Positions 35,178-44,185 of a stretch of 51,835 nt of DNA are shown here, piece by piece. The stretch spans positions 1 to 51,835 of the forward strand of contig NZ_CANLKR010000034.1 of NCBI RefSeq assembly GCF_947491715.1, written 5' to 3'. Position 1 is the first letter of the stretch. Each line of letters starts with the position of its first letter. Source of the DNA: an uncultured Shewanella sp. GTDB taxonomy: Bacteria; Pseudomonadota; Gammaproteobacteria; Enterobacterales; Shewanellaceae. A model generated the notes under the pieces. The model searched no databases, was not told where the DNA came from, and saw nothing but the letters and a program-made list of their open reading frames with translations. The translations under genes and the position numbers were made by a program.

Positions 35178-35345
35178 ATGAACCGCACTAAAAAAATTAC
35201 TCAGAAATTTATGAGTAAAACTCGAAAAGCCAATGCTAAGCTTAATGGACGCAGTAAACCACCTTACATTGCCAAAGCTGATCGGATGCCCATTGATGTG
35301 GCAACAGATAAAGTGATTGGACATGTAGATGACAGCCTTACATAA
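35178..35345 (+). CDS. DUF2986 small basic protein
   Basis: A 55-residue protein with a strongly basic N-terminal half (NRTKKITQKF, SKTRKANAKL) and the family core KPPYIAKADR, matching DUF2986, a family of mini-proteins common in Shewanella and Vibrio with no known function. The basic, Lys/Asn-rich composition suggests nucleic-acid or ribosome contact; that is inference. The C-terminus is acidic and longer than the version I recall. No strong ribosome site is seen (ATCACT before the ATG). Confidence 0.7.
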   Translation: MNRTKKITQKFMSKTRKANAKLNGRSKPPYIAKADRMPIDVATDKVIGHVDDSLT

Positions 35346-35521
35346 GCTCGCTTTGTTTTTTGCTATTGGGTTATTTTCAATTGAATCTACAATTCTTTAT
35401 TATAATTAGCATAGCATTCATTTTTAATCGAATTTTTATATCGAAAACACTAACCATTATTAACTTAGTGAGATAAGTATTTGCATCATTATTCATCACT
35501 ATTTTTAAGAGTAGGAGCAAC

Positions 35522-36745
35522 ATGAATACGGTATATTTTATAGGTGAACTAGAATCATTCTTAATTGCAATTCTAGTATTATTCATTGGACATGCGGTGA
35601 ATCGCAATGTCAGTTGCTTTAGAAAGTATAATATTCCCGAACCTGTTGTTGGCGGGTTAGTTATCGCTGCTTTAATTACCCTGTTACATTTTAATCATAT
35701 CGACTTAGAATTTTCCTTGCCCATGAAAAATACATTAATGTTGATGTTTTTCAGTACGGTAGGTTTAGCAGCAAGCTATAAGTTATTATTAAAAGGCGGG
35801 CTTAAAGTTGTGCTTTTTTTAGGCATAGCTTCTGTTTTTCTTGTGGTTCAAAATCTGGTTGGCGTCAGTTTAGCTAAATTCTTAGGTCTAGATTCTCTAT
35901 TAGGGCTCATTGCGGGATCGATAACTTTATCTGGTGGAGCTGGAACCGGCGCCGCTTGGTCACAGACGTTTGCTGAGCAGTATGGGTTAAACACATTAGA
36001 GCTTGCCATGGCTGCAGCGACATTTGGCTTAGTGATGGGAGGGATTATTGGTGGCCCTGTGGCTCAACGTCTGATTGATAAAAACAACTTAAAATCTGCG
36101 TTTGGAAAGGGGACAGATCACCATATTGATAACCCTGATATGGTGACATTTGATCCCTTAGAAGAGGATAAAGTCACGGCAAAAAGCATCACTGAAACAT
36201 TGTTTATCCTTCTTTTTTGTGTTGCAGGTGCTCATTGGGTTGACCAGTTAGTGAGTAGTTTTCATATTAGTTGGTTACAAATTCCTGATTTTGTTTATGC
36301 CCTATTTTTAGGGGTGGCGATTACCAATATCAGTGAATTTATTAAAGGTTACCGCATAAATAAAGAATGTGTTGATGTACTTGGTACTGTGACCCTTTCA
36401 CTCTTCTTGGCAATGGCCTTGATGAGTTTGAAATTATGGGCAATTTTAGATCTCGCTATTCCTTTATTAATTATTCTCTTGGTACAAACAGTGGTATTGG
36501 CTTTGTTTGCTTACTTTGTCACCTTTAGACTTATGGGAGGGACCTATGATGCTGCTGTGATGGCGGGGGGGCATTGTGGTTTTGGTCTCGGTGCAACACC
36601 TACTGCTGTATTGAACATGGGGGCACTGGTTACTCGAAATGGTCCTTCTCCACAGGCATTTTTAGTGGTGCCGATTGTGGGGGCTTTCTTTATTGATATT
36701 GCGAACTTGATCGTACTGCAAGGTTTTATTTCTTTTATCCATTAA
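35522..36745 (+). CDS. gltS: Sodium/glutamate symporter GltS
   Basis: A 407-residue inner-membrane sodium:glutamate symporter of the ESS family. The two inverted repeats are visible: first half with GGLVIAALI and the re-entrant loop GSITLSGGAGTGAAWSQ, second half with GGTYDAAVMAGGHCGFGLGATPTAV. About ten hydrophobic segments are present. GAGCAAC just before the ATG is a fair ribosome site. It stands alone and ends in a shared hairpin with the converging DUF333 gene. Confidence 0.93.
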   Translation: MNTVYFIGELESFLIAILVLFIGHAVNRNVSCFRKYNIPEPVVGGLVIAALITLLHFNHIDLEFSLPMKNTLMLMFFSTVGLAASYKLLLKGGLKVVLFLGIASVFLVVQNLVGVSLAKFLGLDSLLGLIAGSITLSGGAGTGAAWSQTFAEQYGLNTLELAMAAATFGLVMGGIIGGPVAQRLIDKNNLKSAFGKGTDHHIDNPDMVTFDPLEEDKVTAKSITETLFILLFCVAGAHWVDQLVSSFHISWLQIPDFVYALFLGVAITNISEFIKGYRINKECVDVLGTVTLSLFLAMALMSLKLWAILDLAIPLLIILLVQTVVLALFAYFVTFRLMGGTYDAAVMAGGHCGFGLGATPTAVLNMGALVTRNGPSPQAFLVVPIVGAFFIDIANLIVLQGFISFIH

Positions 36746-36758
36746 AAGAAATGATTTT

Positions 36759-36791
36759 CGATAAAGTGCCTTATTTGATGGCACTTTATCG
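36759..36791. terminator. Bidirectional terminator between gltS and the DUF333 gene
   Basis: CGATAAAGTGCC and GGCACTTTATCG are perfect 12-bp arms with a 9-base loop between the two converging genes. Confidence 0.75.
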
Positions 36792-36799
36792 TTAAAATA

Positions 36800-37057
36800 T
36801 TAATCCACGGGATGATCTCGTTTAAATAAAGCCCATTCTTCAATCACTTCCCCATTTTGAAGGGTGCAGTAACCCACTTGTCCATTTTGTTCTGTTTTGA
36901 TCTCTAAGGTGCCTCCAAGTGAGATACAGTATTGTGAAGCTGGATTTTTTTGTCCTAAATTCTCTTTTTGTTGCTCTGGTGCTTTTTCAGCGGGAGAGCA
37001 GCCAGATAAGAAAGCTAATGAAAGAAGAAGTGAGCTAATACTGAGTGTTTTTAACAT
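36800..37057 (-). CDS. DUF333 lipoprotein (hemolysin-inhibitor-like)
   Basis: An 85-residue lipoprotein. The signal has lipobox LSGC at residues 17-20 or so, and the remainder carries the DUF333 core NPASQYCISLGGTLEI and GYCTLQNGEVIEEWALFK, with two conserved Cys. DUF333 proteins are small periplasmic or outer-membrane lipoproteins of poorly known role. The ATG at 37057 has GAGGAA upstream; the longer frame to 37123 is rejected. The gene is leftward, next to the MITE-like element. Confidence 0.85.
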   Translation of the reverse strand: MLKTLSISSLLLSLAFLSGCSPAEKAPEQQKENLGQKNPASQYCISLGGTLEIKTEQNGQVGYCTLQNGEVIEEWALFKRDHPVD

Positions 37058-37116
37058 AATGATTCCTCGTGTTGTCATCAACTCATTATTACTGAGTTTT
37101 CTTGAACGTGGGTTTA

Positions 37117-37381
37117 ATACCAATTCAAGTTAATAAATGGTCCATTCAGAGTCGCTCAGGCGTTTCAATTAAAGGTGCATTTATGCAGTAATGGTGATCC
37201 CTTTCAAATGAATGCAACACAGAAGTGGAATGCCTGAGTGGCTCACCTTGTGCGGGTTTAAGAATACGCTATGCTACGTTAACTGTTTTCGATATAGAGC
37301 AACTATTAGCTTCAAACAGTAGCCTTGCCTATCGTATTTTTCATTCCCGCTGAATGAACACTTATTGACTTAGATTGGTAT
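37117..37381. mobile_element. MITE-like element with about 30-bp terminal inverted repeats
   Basis: The ends match as inverted repeats over about 31 bp with few mismatches: the left end starts ATACCAAT then CAAGTT-AATAAATGG-CCATTCA (37117-37148), and the right end ends in its near reverse complement, finishing ATTGGTAT (37351-37381). The inside (about 200 bp) has no usable ORF but has inner pairings, including CGCTCAGG/CCTGAG and a perfect TTCATTC/GAATGAA stem at 37340-37358. If TA is the target, TA is duplicated just inside each end. The transposase is not in the window. Confidence 0.55.
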
Positions 37382-37425
37382 AAGCATAGGCAATCTATTA
37401 GCAAAAAGATTGTCTATTGTCAGCG

Positions 37426-38415
37426 TTATTTTTCGTCTTGAGAAGACAGCGTTTTATCGTAATCGAGGAGAGTATTTTTATACAGAGTTAATAAGGTATC
37501 ACTGTTAACGCTGGCGCCGACTTGATGAGAGCGTCTTTCTGACCAAGGGTCGTTCATATAAGGGATGTTGTCGAATTTTTGCAATGTATGTCCCTTTGCG
37601 GGACCTGAAGTGATCACATGAATAGGACCTTCACGGAATGAAAATAATTCAGGTGAAATTGCATAAGCAATTGCAGATGGGTCGTGTACATGACAAGATT
37701 TTGAACCTGTAATTTGTCGGTAAAATTCTAAGTAATATTGGCTGATATCCCAAATAAATTGGCCTACTTCTTCCGTATTGTTTTTTATATCTTTTAAGTA
37801 TTCTTCAGTAAAAAGGGTCTCTTTCGTGACATCAAGGCCAATGACTGTTATGGGCCAGTTGGCGGCAAAAACGATGTCTGCAGCCAAAGGATCTGCATGA
37901 ATATTGGCTTCTGCATAAGGTGTCACATTGCCACGATGATCATTCAGTCCAAAAGCCCCTCCCATAATGATCACTTCCTTTACAAGCGTGGAAATTTGGG
38001 GCTCAAGTTGTAAAGCCAGAGCTAAGTTTGTAAGTGGGCCGACGGCAATTAAGGTGATTTCATTGGGCTCAGCGTTAACGGAATCAATGATATATTGCGC
38101 GGCGGATCGCTTATCCAAATTTGTGTGGGATTGTGGGCTGACTTTAATGTGACCGAAGCCTGTTTGACCATGGACCTTAACGACAGGAGCTTTTGGAATA
38201 CCAGAAAGAGGAAGGCTGGCACCTTTTACAATATCGGCACAGAGATGATATTTATTTTTTAAAAAAAGTGCATTGTTTGTGCCATGTTCAATGTCTGTAT
38301 TGCCATATACTGTTGTGAGTGCTTTAAGTTCAAGGATTGGGCTGGCCTGTGCAAACAAAATTGCCATTGCATCGTCAATCCCTGGATCGGTATCGAGAAT
38401 GATTTTTCTCGTCAT
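37426..38415 (-). CDS. Inosine-uridine preferring nucleoside hydrolase family protein
   Basis: A 329-residue nucleoside hydrolase that splits ribonucleosides into base and ribose. The calcium site DTDPGIDDA has Asp8, Asp10, Asp14 and Asp15. HGQTGFGH, IMGGAFG and the C-terminal HDPSAIAYA supply the sugar and base pocket. No signal peptide. It is divergent from the PfkB-type kinase, which could phosphorylate the released ribose or a related sugar; this is inference. Substrate preference (IunH, RihA-C) cannot be told from sequence alone. Confidence 0.9.
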   Translation of the reverse strand: MTRKIILDTDPGIDDAMAILFAQASPILELKALTTVYGNTDIEHGTNNALFLKNKYHLCADIVKGASLPLSGIPKAPVVKVHGQTGFGHIKVSPQSHTNLDKRSAAQYIIDSVNAEPNEITLIAVGPLTNLALALQLEPQISTLVKEVIIMGGAFGLNDHRGNVTPYAEANIHADPLAADIVFAANWPITVIGLDVTKETLFTEEYLKDIKNNTEEVGQFIWDISQYYLEFYRQITGSKSCHVHDPSAIAYAISPELFSFREGPIHVITSGPAKGHTLQKFDNIPYMNDPWSERRSHQVGASVNSDTLLTLYKNTLLDYDKTLSSQDEK

Positions 38416-38558
38416 GTTATTTTCACTCTATGTTTGAAAGAGAATTTCATTGTGGAATATTAAAGTTGAAATGACCATATTTTGTGATGTTTTTTCTTGG
38501 TTCTTATATGTAAATCCCTTACCATTTATTGATATAAAGCATTAATCAGGGTGCCCAC

Positions 38559-39401
38559 ATGGCAAATATTTTGCTTGTTGCTAATTTAAATTGTGATCGC
38601 GTAATGCAATTACCTGCAACACTCCAGACAGGTGGTCGATTTTACTACAGTGAAAAAGGTCGGCGTCTTGGTGGTGGTGGGGCCAATACTGGAATAGGCT
38701 TAGTTTGGGCTGAGCATAATGTACAGCTTGTGAGTCAAGTGAGTGTTGATAGCAGTGGTGATTGGTTGTTACAAAAGGCCATGTCTTATGGCATCAACTG
38801 TCAACTCGTTGCGCGCAGAGAAGCCTTGTCATGTGAGATGATGTTAATGATGACTCCCGATGGCGAGCGAACGATTTTACGTCCAGTGCGGCCTCCTTTA
38901 TGTTTACCTAATATGCCATGTTGGGAAAGCATTGATGTTTTATACGTGAACTCATCGGCTGATGGACTCGATAATTGGACCGCTGCGGCGATGATGGATT
39001 GTTTAGTGGTGACTCAGTTAGCGAAAGATAATCGTAAACGTGATGCACATATTTTACTCACTTCAGAAAGTGATTTAAAGGGACGTTGTCATGGATCGCC
39101 TTGGCAATTTGCACTCGATATAGCGGGTCATAAATTACGTTATTTTATCGTCACTAATGGACACTTAGGGGCGACGCTCTTTACTGCGAATGGCATGATA
39201 AGGCTCGATGCAAAAGAGGCCAATGTATTGGATACGACTGGTGCAGGAGATGCCTATGCTGCTGGGCTTATTCATGGATTTCTTGGTGGACACGGTATTG
39301 AAAGGGCGATGGAAGAAGCGGCTATTTGGTCCGCTTTTAGTGTGGGCTCTAATACCTCGATACCCAGTGTTGAACTTAAAGAGTACTTGCAAGCTAAATG
39401 A
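38559..39401 (+). CDS. PfkB family sugar kinase
   Basis: A 280-residue ribokinase-family kinase, somewhat short for the family. The N-terminal glycine-rich substrate motif is GGGGANTGIG, and the C-terminal signature DTTGAGDAYAAGLIHG has the catalytic Asp231. The nucleotide-proximal Asn/Glu region is partly changed (SSADGLDNW). The stop overlaps the start of the MOSC gene by 4 bp, so translation is probably coupled. Ribose, or another sugar from nucleoside breakdown, is a possible substrate given the divergent nucleoside hydrolase. Confidence 0.85.
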   Translation: MANILLVANLNCDRVMQLPATLQTGGRFYYSEKGRRLGGGGANTGIGLVWAEHNVQLVSQVSVDSSGDWLLQKAMSYGINCQLVARREALSCEMMLMMTPDGERTILRPVRPPLCLPNMPCWESIDVLYVNSSADGLDNWTAAAMMDCLVVTQLAKDNRKRDAHILLTSESDLKGRCHGSPWQFALDIAGHKLRYFIVTNGHLGATLFTANGMIRLDAKEANVLDTTGAGDAYAAGLIHGFLGGHGIERAMEEAAIWSAFSVGSNTSIPSVELKEYLQAK

Positions 39402-40102
39402 ATGGAGCGCCAATGGAAGGAAAGCAATTAGAAGTCAGTCATTTGGGTTTATATCGAGGTGAAAATACACAGTTTTTATTAAATGTAGAGACAAGTATTG
39501 ATCAGAAAATTGCGGTTAGTTCATTAAATGTGGAGGTTGAGAAGATTGTGGGAGATTCTCAGGCCGATAAACATTTTCATGGTGGTATAGATAGGGTCGT
39601 ATATCATTATCCCCTTGAACATTATGCTTATTTTCGTCAGATGCATGATTTTAGTGGATCTGACGATGCGCCACGTATGGGTGAGAATATGAGTACACAA
39701 GGACTGACGGAAAATGATCTTAACATAGGTGATGTTATTCAAATCGGTGGGGCTGTATTACAAGTGTCTCAGCCGAGATCGCCCTGTTTTAAAGTCAACT
39801 TTCAATTTGATGACAAGACTCTCTCACTAATCATGCAAAGAACTCAGCGTTGCGGTTGGCTGTATCGCGTCATAACCCCTGGTGTAATACAAGTGTCCGA
39901 TAGCTTAGTATTACAAGACAGAATATCGACTATTAGTGTTGCCACAGCAATTAAATGGTATTTTTCTGAAGTGTTTAATGAACAAGGCTATGAAGTATTA
40001 GCTAAGTGTCCAGGGCTTGCTGTAAATTGGAAAAATAAGTTAGAAAAGCGCCTAGCGACAGGTACGATTGAAGATTGGCAAACACGGTTATATGGAAGTT
40101 GA
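39398..40102 (+). CDS. MOSC domain protein, YiiM-like
   Basis: A 234-residue MOSC protein resembling Escherichia coli YiiM, which with a molybdenum cofactor reduces N-hydroxylated bases such as 6-N-hydroxylaminopurine. The MOSC core has GDSQADKHFHGGIDRVVYHYP and the conserved Cys130 in PRSPCFK, the likely molybdenum ligand; YiiM's helical C-terminal extension is present. ATGA overlap with the PfkB gene implies coupling. An internal ATG three codons on is an alternative start. The moa/mod genes a few kilobases away would supply its cofactor. Confidence 0.85.
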   Translation: MNGAPMEGKQLEVSHLGLYRGENTQFLLNVETSIDQKIAVSSLNVEVEKIVGDSQADKHFHGGIDRVVYHYPLEHYAYFRQMHDFSGSDDAPRMGENMSTQGLTENDLNIGDVIQIGGAVLQVSQPRSPCFKVNFQFDDKTLSLIMQRTQRCGWLYRVITPGVIQVSDSLVLQDRISTISVATAIKWYFSEVFNEQGYEVLAKCPGLAVNWKNKLEKRLATGTIEDWQTRLYGS

Positions 40103-40115
40103 GGCAGAAAGATAG

Positions 40116-40137
40116 AACGGCATGGATGCATGCCGTT
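40116..40137. terminator. Terminator between the MOSC and ETF-QO genes
   Basis: AACGGCAT and ATGCCGTT arms around a 6-base loop; TT follows on either side. It sits between two converging genes. Confidence 0.6.
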
Positions 40138-40155
40138 TCGATGCTAGGTTATTGA

Positions 40156-41805
40156 TTACATATTGGGGTAGTTAGGACCGCCACCGCCCTCTGGTGTCAC
40201 CCAAGTGATATTTTGACTCGGATCTTTGATATCACAGGTTTTACAGTGAATACAGTTTTGGCTGTTAATCACAAACTTGTTTTCACCTTGTTCTTGAACG
40301 ACTTCATAAACACCAGCTGGACAGTAGCGTTGAGCGGGCTCGTCAAACTTTGCTAAATTGATGTTTAAAGGAATGCTTGGATCGGCCAATTGTAGATGAC
40401 AAGGTTGGTCTTCTTCGTGGTAGGTATTTGACAAATAGACAGAAGAAGCCTTATCAAAACTTAATTTCCCGTCAGGTTTAGGATAATCGATTTTAGCGTA
40501 GGCACTTGAGGGAGCCATTTGGGCAAAATCAGGTGTTTGATCTTTGAGTGTAATAGGAAAGTGACCACCAAACCAGTTTTGATCAATGTAGTTAAACGCG
40601 CCGCCAAAAAAGGTCCCCAGTTTATGCATAGCTGGACCGAAGTTACGAGAACGGTAAAGTTCATCCTTAAGCCAGCTTTCTTCAAACCGCTCTTGGTAAC
40701 TGTTTAAATCTTTTCCGGCTTCAACTCCTGCCATGAAAGCTCTGGCAAGTGTTTCTGCTGCCAAAATACCACTTTTCATGGCAGTATGAGAGCCTTTAAT
40801 TTTGGCAAAGTTCAGGGTTCCAGCATTGCAGCCGATGATCAGTCCACCCGGAAAGCTCATTTTAGGTAATGAATTTAGCCCTCCTTTAGTGATAGCACGT
40901 GCTCCATAAGTGATACGTTCGGCATTTTTCAGTGTTTGCGCAATAACTGGGTGTGTTTTGTAACGCTGAAATTCATCAAATAGACTCAAGTGTGGGTTTT
41001 TATAATTGAGATCGATGATAAGGCCAACAGCAACTTGATTATCTTCTATATGATAAAGGAACCCTCCACCTGATGCGCCTTCTGTTAATGGCCAACCTGC
41101 GGTGTGTACGACTTTCCCTTGTTGGTGTTGCTCGGCTGGAATTTTCCAAATTTCTTTAAAACCTAACCCATAGTGCTGTGGTGTTTTATCTTTATCTAAT
41201 TGATATTTATTAATGACTTCTTTACCTAGGTGTCCTCGGCAACCTTCACTTAATACTGTGTATCTAGCGTGAAGTTCCATACCCGGTTCAAAACTGTCTT
41301 TGGCTTGCCCATTGGCCGCCATACCCATATCACCGATGAGGATCCCTTTAACGCTGCCATCATCATTATATAATAATTGGCTTGCTGGAAATCCAGGGAA
41401 TATCTCGACACCCAATGCTTCAGCTTGCTCAGCCAACCAGCGACATAAGTTACCCAAACTGATAATATAGTTACCCTTGTTATGCATGGTTTTAGGGACG
41501 ATAGCATTGGGCAAAAGAGTTGATTGGCTTGCTGATTTCAATAAGTGAATTTCATCACTGGTAACAGCTGTAGTCAAAGGCGCGTTCATTTCGTGCCAAT
41601 TAGAAAATAACTCTTCTAGTACATCGGGTTCAAAAATGGCCCCTGATACTATATGTGCCCCTACTTCCGAGCCTTTTTCGACAACACAAATGGAAATGTC
41701 TTGACCGCAATCTTTAGATATTTGCATTAATCGACATGCTGTCGCTAATCCCGCGGGGCCAGCTCCAACTATGATAACGTCGAATTCCATTGATTCACGT
41801 TCCAT
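40156..41805 (-). CDS. etfD: Electron transfer flavoprotein-ubiquinone oxidoreductase
   Basis: A 549-residue membrane-peripheral flavoprotein that passes electrons from ETF to ubiquinone, serving fatty-acid and amino-acid dehydrogenases. The FAD site VIVGAGPAGLATA is at the N-terminus, and the ferredoxin-like C-terminus has CPAGVYEVV and NCIHCKTCDIKDP, which bind the 4Fe-4S cluster. The start at 41805 has GAGGTG upstream. In Shewanella this gene is next to moaA on the opposite strand, as here. The C-terminal GGGGPNYPNM is typical of the family. Confidence 0.93.
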   Translation of the reverse strand: MERESMEFDVIIVGAGPAGLATACRLMQISKDCGQDISICVVEKGSEVGAHIVSGAIFEPDVLEELFSNWHEMNAPLTTAVTSDEIHLLKSASQSTLLPNAIVPKTMHNKGNYIISLGNLCRWLAEQAEALGVEIFPGFPASQLLYNDDGSVKGILIGDMGMAANGQAKDSFEPGMELHARYTVLSEGCRGHLGKEVINKYQLDKDKTPQHYGLGFKEIWKIPAEQHQQGKVVHTAGWPLTEGASGGGFLYHIEDNQVAVGLIIDLNYKNPHLSLFDEFQRYKTHPVIAQTLKNAERITYGARAITKGGLNSLPKMSFPGGLIIGCNAGTLNFAKIKGSHTAMKSGILAAETLARAFMAGVEAGKDLNSYQERFEESWLKDELYRSRNFGPAMHKLGTFFGGAFNYIDQNWFGGHFPITLKDQTPDFAQMAPSSAYAKIDYPKPDGKLSFDKASSVYLSNTYHEEDQPCHLQLADPSIPLNINLAKFDEPAQRYCPAGVYEVVQEQGENKFVINSQNCIHCKTCDIKDPSQNITWVTPEGGGGPNYPNM

Positions 41806-42175
41806 CAGTTCACCTCATCCTTACTTTTCCCCGGTGGCTATCACTCATATCTTAAGAGATATTGGATATAAACGGGTGTTTTAATTTATTGCTTACCTTA
41901 CCTGAATTTTTAACTTCGGCACAGTGATCTCTGTATTTGGATTGCTAGCGTGAACAGGACTATTTGGCGATAAGTGTCAAATAATCGCTACGCATATTGA
42001 TTATGGCATAATAAATTTCCTTTTAACGCTAGGGTTGCAAGGGTATTTCAGCCTATAATCGGCATAATGAAATCTCTCTTTTTTGTATTTAATGTAAATT
42101 TTGGGAAGTTTAATTGTTAAATAATGGTGGTCGCGTTTGGGAGGGGGCTTTTTACCTCTCAGTAGGAAGGGTGGA
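41806..42175. other. Divergent promoter region, etfD/moaA
   Basis: A 370-bp AT-rich gap. It contains a 21-bp imperfect inverted repeat at 41962-41982 (ATTTG and CAAAT outer arms) that could be a regulator site. AGGAAGGGTGGA directly before the moaA ATG is its ribosome site. I looked for a molybdenum cofactor riboswitch and do not see its known conserved core. No ORF is supported. Confidence 0.45.
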
Positions 42176-43156
42176 ATGTCTCAATTAGAAGATAGGTTTG
42201 GTCGAAGATTTCATTACTTACGTTTGTCTGTGACTGATGTTTGTAACTTTAAATGTGGGTATTGTTTGCCAGATGGGTATCAATCGAGTGGCAAACCTTC
42301 ATTTTTAACCTTAAATGAAATATCTCATTTGGTGGATGCATTCGCCCAAGTGGGCACCAAAAAAATTCGTATCACCGGTGGTGAGCCTTCCTTACGTCGT
42401 GACTTTACGGATATTATTCGACTTGTTGCTGATAATGAGAAAATACAAACTGTGGCAACAACGACTAATGGTGATCGTTTAGCTAAACGGGCTAAGGCTT
42501 GGCATGAAGCGGGATTAAGAAAAATCAACGTGTCGGTGGATAGCCTTGATCCTCGTTTATTTTATCAAATAACGGGTGAGAATAAATTTTACCAAGTGAT
42601 GAAAGGCATCGATGCAGCATTAGAGGCAGGTTTTGACAGGGTTAAAGTGAACGCCGTATTGCTTAAAGGGATCAATGATCGCGCTTTACCTCAGTTTTTA
42701 AACTGGATTAAAAAACTTCCTATTGATCTTCGTTTTATTGAATTGATGGAGACAGGGCTTGGGCGTGATTATTTTAAGCAATATCATGTGGCGGGTCGAG
42801 AGATTAAAAGCTGGTTACAGCAACAGGATTGGCAATTAGATCCTATTCATGTCGACGATGGCCCCGCTCAGAATTTTAGTCATCCTGATTATTTAGGCAG
42901 AATTGGCTTGATCATGCCTTATGAAAAAAACTTTTGTGTGAGTTGTAATCGCTTGCGTGTTTCAGCGAAGGGAAAATTACATTTATGCTTGTTTACTGAA
43001 AATGGAATTGATTTAAGAGATTTATTAACGTCGAACTCTCAACAAGAAGCCTTAATAACACGATTACATGAACAGTTAGAAACAAAAAAACAAACTCACT
43101 TTTTGCATCAAGGTGTTACAGGGGTTACTCAACATTTAGCGTCTATTGGCGGATAA
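42176..43156 (+). CDS. moaA: GTP 3',8-cyclase (molybdenum cofactor synthesis)
   Basis: A 326-residue radical SAM enzyme that makes the cyclised GTP intermediate in molybdopterin synthesis. The N-terminal cluster ligands are Cys23, Cys27 and Cys30 in CNFKCGYC; GGEPSLR is the SAM motif; the second cluster is in CVSCNRLRVSAKGKLHLCLF. The C-terminal GG needed for function is present. The frame is open to 42137, but the ATG at 42176 has AGGAAGGGTGGA upstream and matches homologues. First gene of the moaACDE-modABC group. Confidence 0.95.
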   Translation: MSQLEDRFGRRFHYLRLSVTDVCNFKCGYCLPDGYQSSGKPSFLTLNEISHLVDAFAQVGTKKIRITGGEPSLRRDFTDIIRLVADNEKIQTVATTTNGDRLAKRAKAWHEAGLRKINVSVDSLDPRLFYQITGENKFYQVMKGIDAALEAGFDRVKVNAVLLKGINDRALPQFLNWIKKLPIDLRFIELMETGLGRDYFKQYHVAGREIKSWLQQQDWQLDPIHVDDGPAQNFSHPDYLGRIGLIMPYEKNFCVSCNRLRVSAKGKLHLCLFTENGIDLRDLLTSNSQQEALITRLHEQLETKKQTHFLHQGVTGVTQHLASIGG

Positions 43157-43240
43157 ATTGATGTAAACAGATATACTTGATTTTTAGCGTTTTAAAGTTA
43201 TGTACCAATTGATGTGCAGCTTGAATTAGGTTACAAAATA

Positions 43241-43720
43241 ATGACAGAGAATTTTACCCATATAAATGCCGAAGGTCATGCTCATATGGTTGATGTTACC
43301 GATAAAGGTAACACTCAACGAGAAGCGAGAGCGCAAGCTTTCATTGAAATGGCGCCAGAAACATTGCAGATGATTATTCAAGGGGAGCACCATAAGGGGG
43401 ATGTGTTTGCGACAGCGAGGATTGCGGGTATTCAAGCGGCAAAAAAAACGTCAGATCTTATTCCCTTATGTCATCCTTTAATGCTGACCAAAGTGGAAGT
43501 CGATATTGAAGCTGAGCTTGATAATCAAAGAGTGAAGGTCACGAGTTTATGTAAGTTGTCGGGAAAAACGGGTGTTGAAATGGAGGCGTTAACAGCGGCT
43601 TCTGTGGCAGTATTGACGATTTATGATATGTGTAAAGCTGTTCAAAAAGACATGCTTATTTCTCAAATATGCTTATTAGAAAAAACGGGCGGCAAGTCCG
43701 GTGATTACCATATAAAATAA
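43241..43720 (+). CDS. moaC: Cyclic pyranopterin monophosphate synthase
   Basis: A 159-residue enzyme that, with MoaA, produces cyclic pyranopterin monophosphate. Conserved blocks are FTHINAEGHAHMVDVTDK, LIPLCHPLMLTKVEVDI and MEALTAASVAVLTIYDMCKAV, with the active-site Asp and Lys in the last. The frame is open to 43214; the ATG at 43241 is the family start. It lies about 85 bp after moaA and is followed by an unusual 203-bp gap before moaD. Confidence 0.95.
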   Translation: MTENFTHINAEGHAHMVDVTDKGNTQREARAQAFIEMAPETLQMIIQGEHHKGDVFATARIAGIQAAKKTSDLIPLCHPLMLTKVEVDIEAELDNQRVKVTSLCKLSGKTGVEMEALTAASVAVLTIYDMCKAVQKDMLISQICLLEKTGGKSGDYHIK

Positions 43721-43923
43721 GTCTTTTTTGAAGGGGTAACACTTTATTCAGTGTGATGTTTGTCAATTGAGCTTGTAATGAGTCTAGTTGATACTTCATT
43801 GTGCTTATTATGCCTACTTTTATGCGATAATGAGGTGGGCTTTGTCAATTTATCTTGCATCAAAGATGGTAGAGAGCCATTGGTCCCAGATATATGGCAT
43901 CGAAATTGAGGTAATGTTTCAAT

Positions 43924-44175
43924 ATGATTAATGTATTGTTTTTTGCTCAAGTACGAGAGCAATTACAGTTAAGCCATTTGTTGGTTCCTAAAAATGAGGC
44001 GATTCAAACAGCCGATGAGCTTCGATTGCATTTATCCCAAAAAGGGGATAGGTGGGCGAAAGCATTAGAGTCTGAGCGTTTATTAGTCGCCGTCAATCAA
44101 ACGATCAGTCAGTGGGATGCTCGTGTACAAGATGGTGATGAAGTCGCCTTTTTTCCTCCTGTGACCGGTGGTTAA
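43924..44175 (+). CDS. moaD: Molybdopterin synthase small subunit
   Basis: An 83-residue ubiquitin-fold sulphur carrier. It ends in the essential FFPPVTGG, whose terminal Gly is thiocarboxylated. NVLFFAQVREQL is the usual first strand. GAGG stands upstream at a longer than ideal distance. moaE follows after 10 bp. Confidence 0.93.
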   Translation: MINVLFFAQVREQLQLSHLLVPKNEAIQTADELRLHLSQKGDRWAKALESERLLVAVNQTISQWDARVQDGDEVAFFPPVTGG

Positions 44176-44185
44176 GTGATTAATA

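Noticed and set aside
34706..35181. Two open frames rich in Phe, Cys and Leu
   Set aside because: They are low-complexity products of a T-rich tract, lack ribosome sites and homology I can recognise, and one overlaps the start of DUF2986.
35522..36745. Reverse-strand open frames inside gltS and other genes
   Set aside because: They are shadows of real genes in other frames.
37117..37425. A gene or RNA between DUF333 and the nucleoside hydrolase
   Set aside because: The inverted-repeat ends explain the sequence better as a MITE-like element; no frame is coding-like.
37426..39401. Ribose operon with transporter
   Set aside because: Only a hydrolase and a kinase are present; no permease or binding protein is nearby.
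41806..42175. Molybdenum cofactor riboswitch before moaA
   Set aside because: The conserved paired core and its loops could not be matched; only weak local stems are present.
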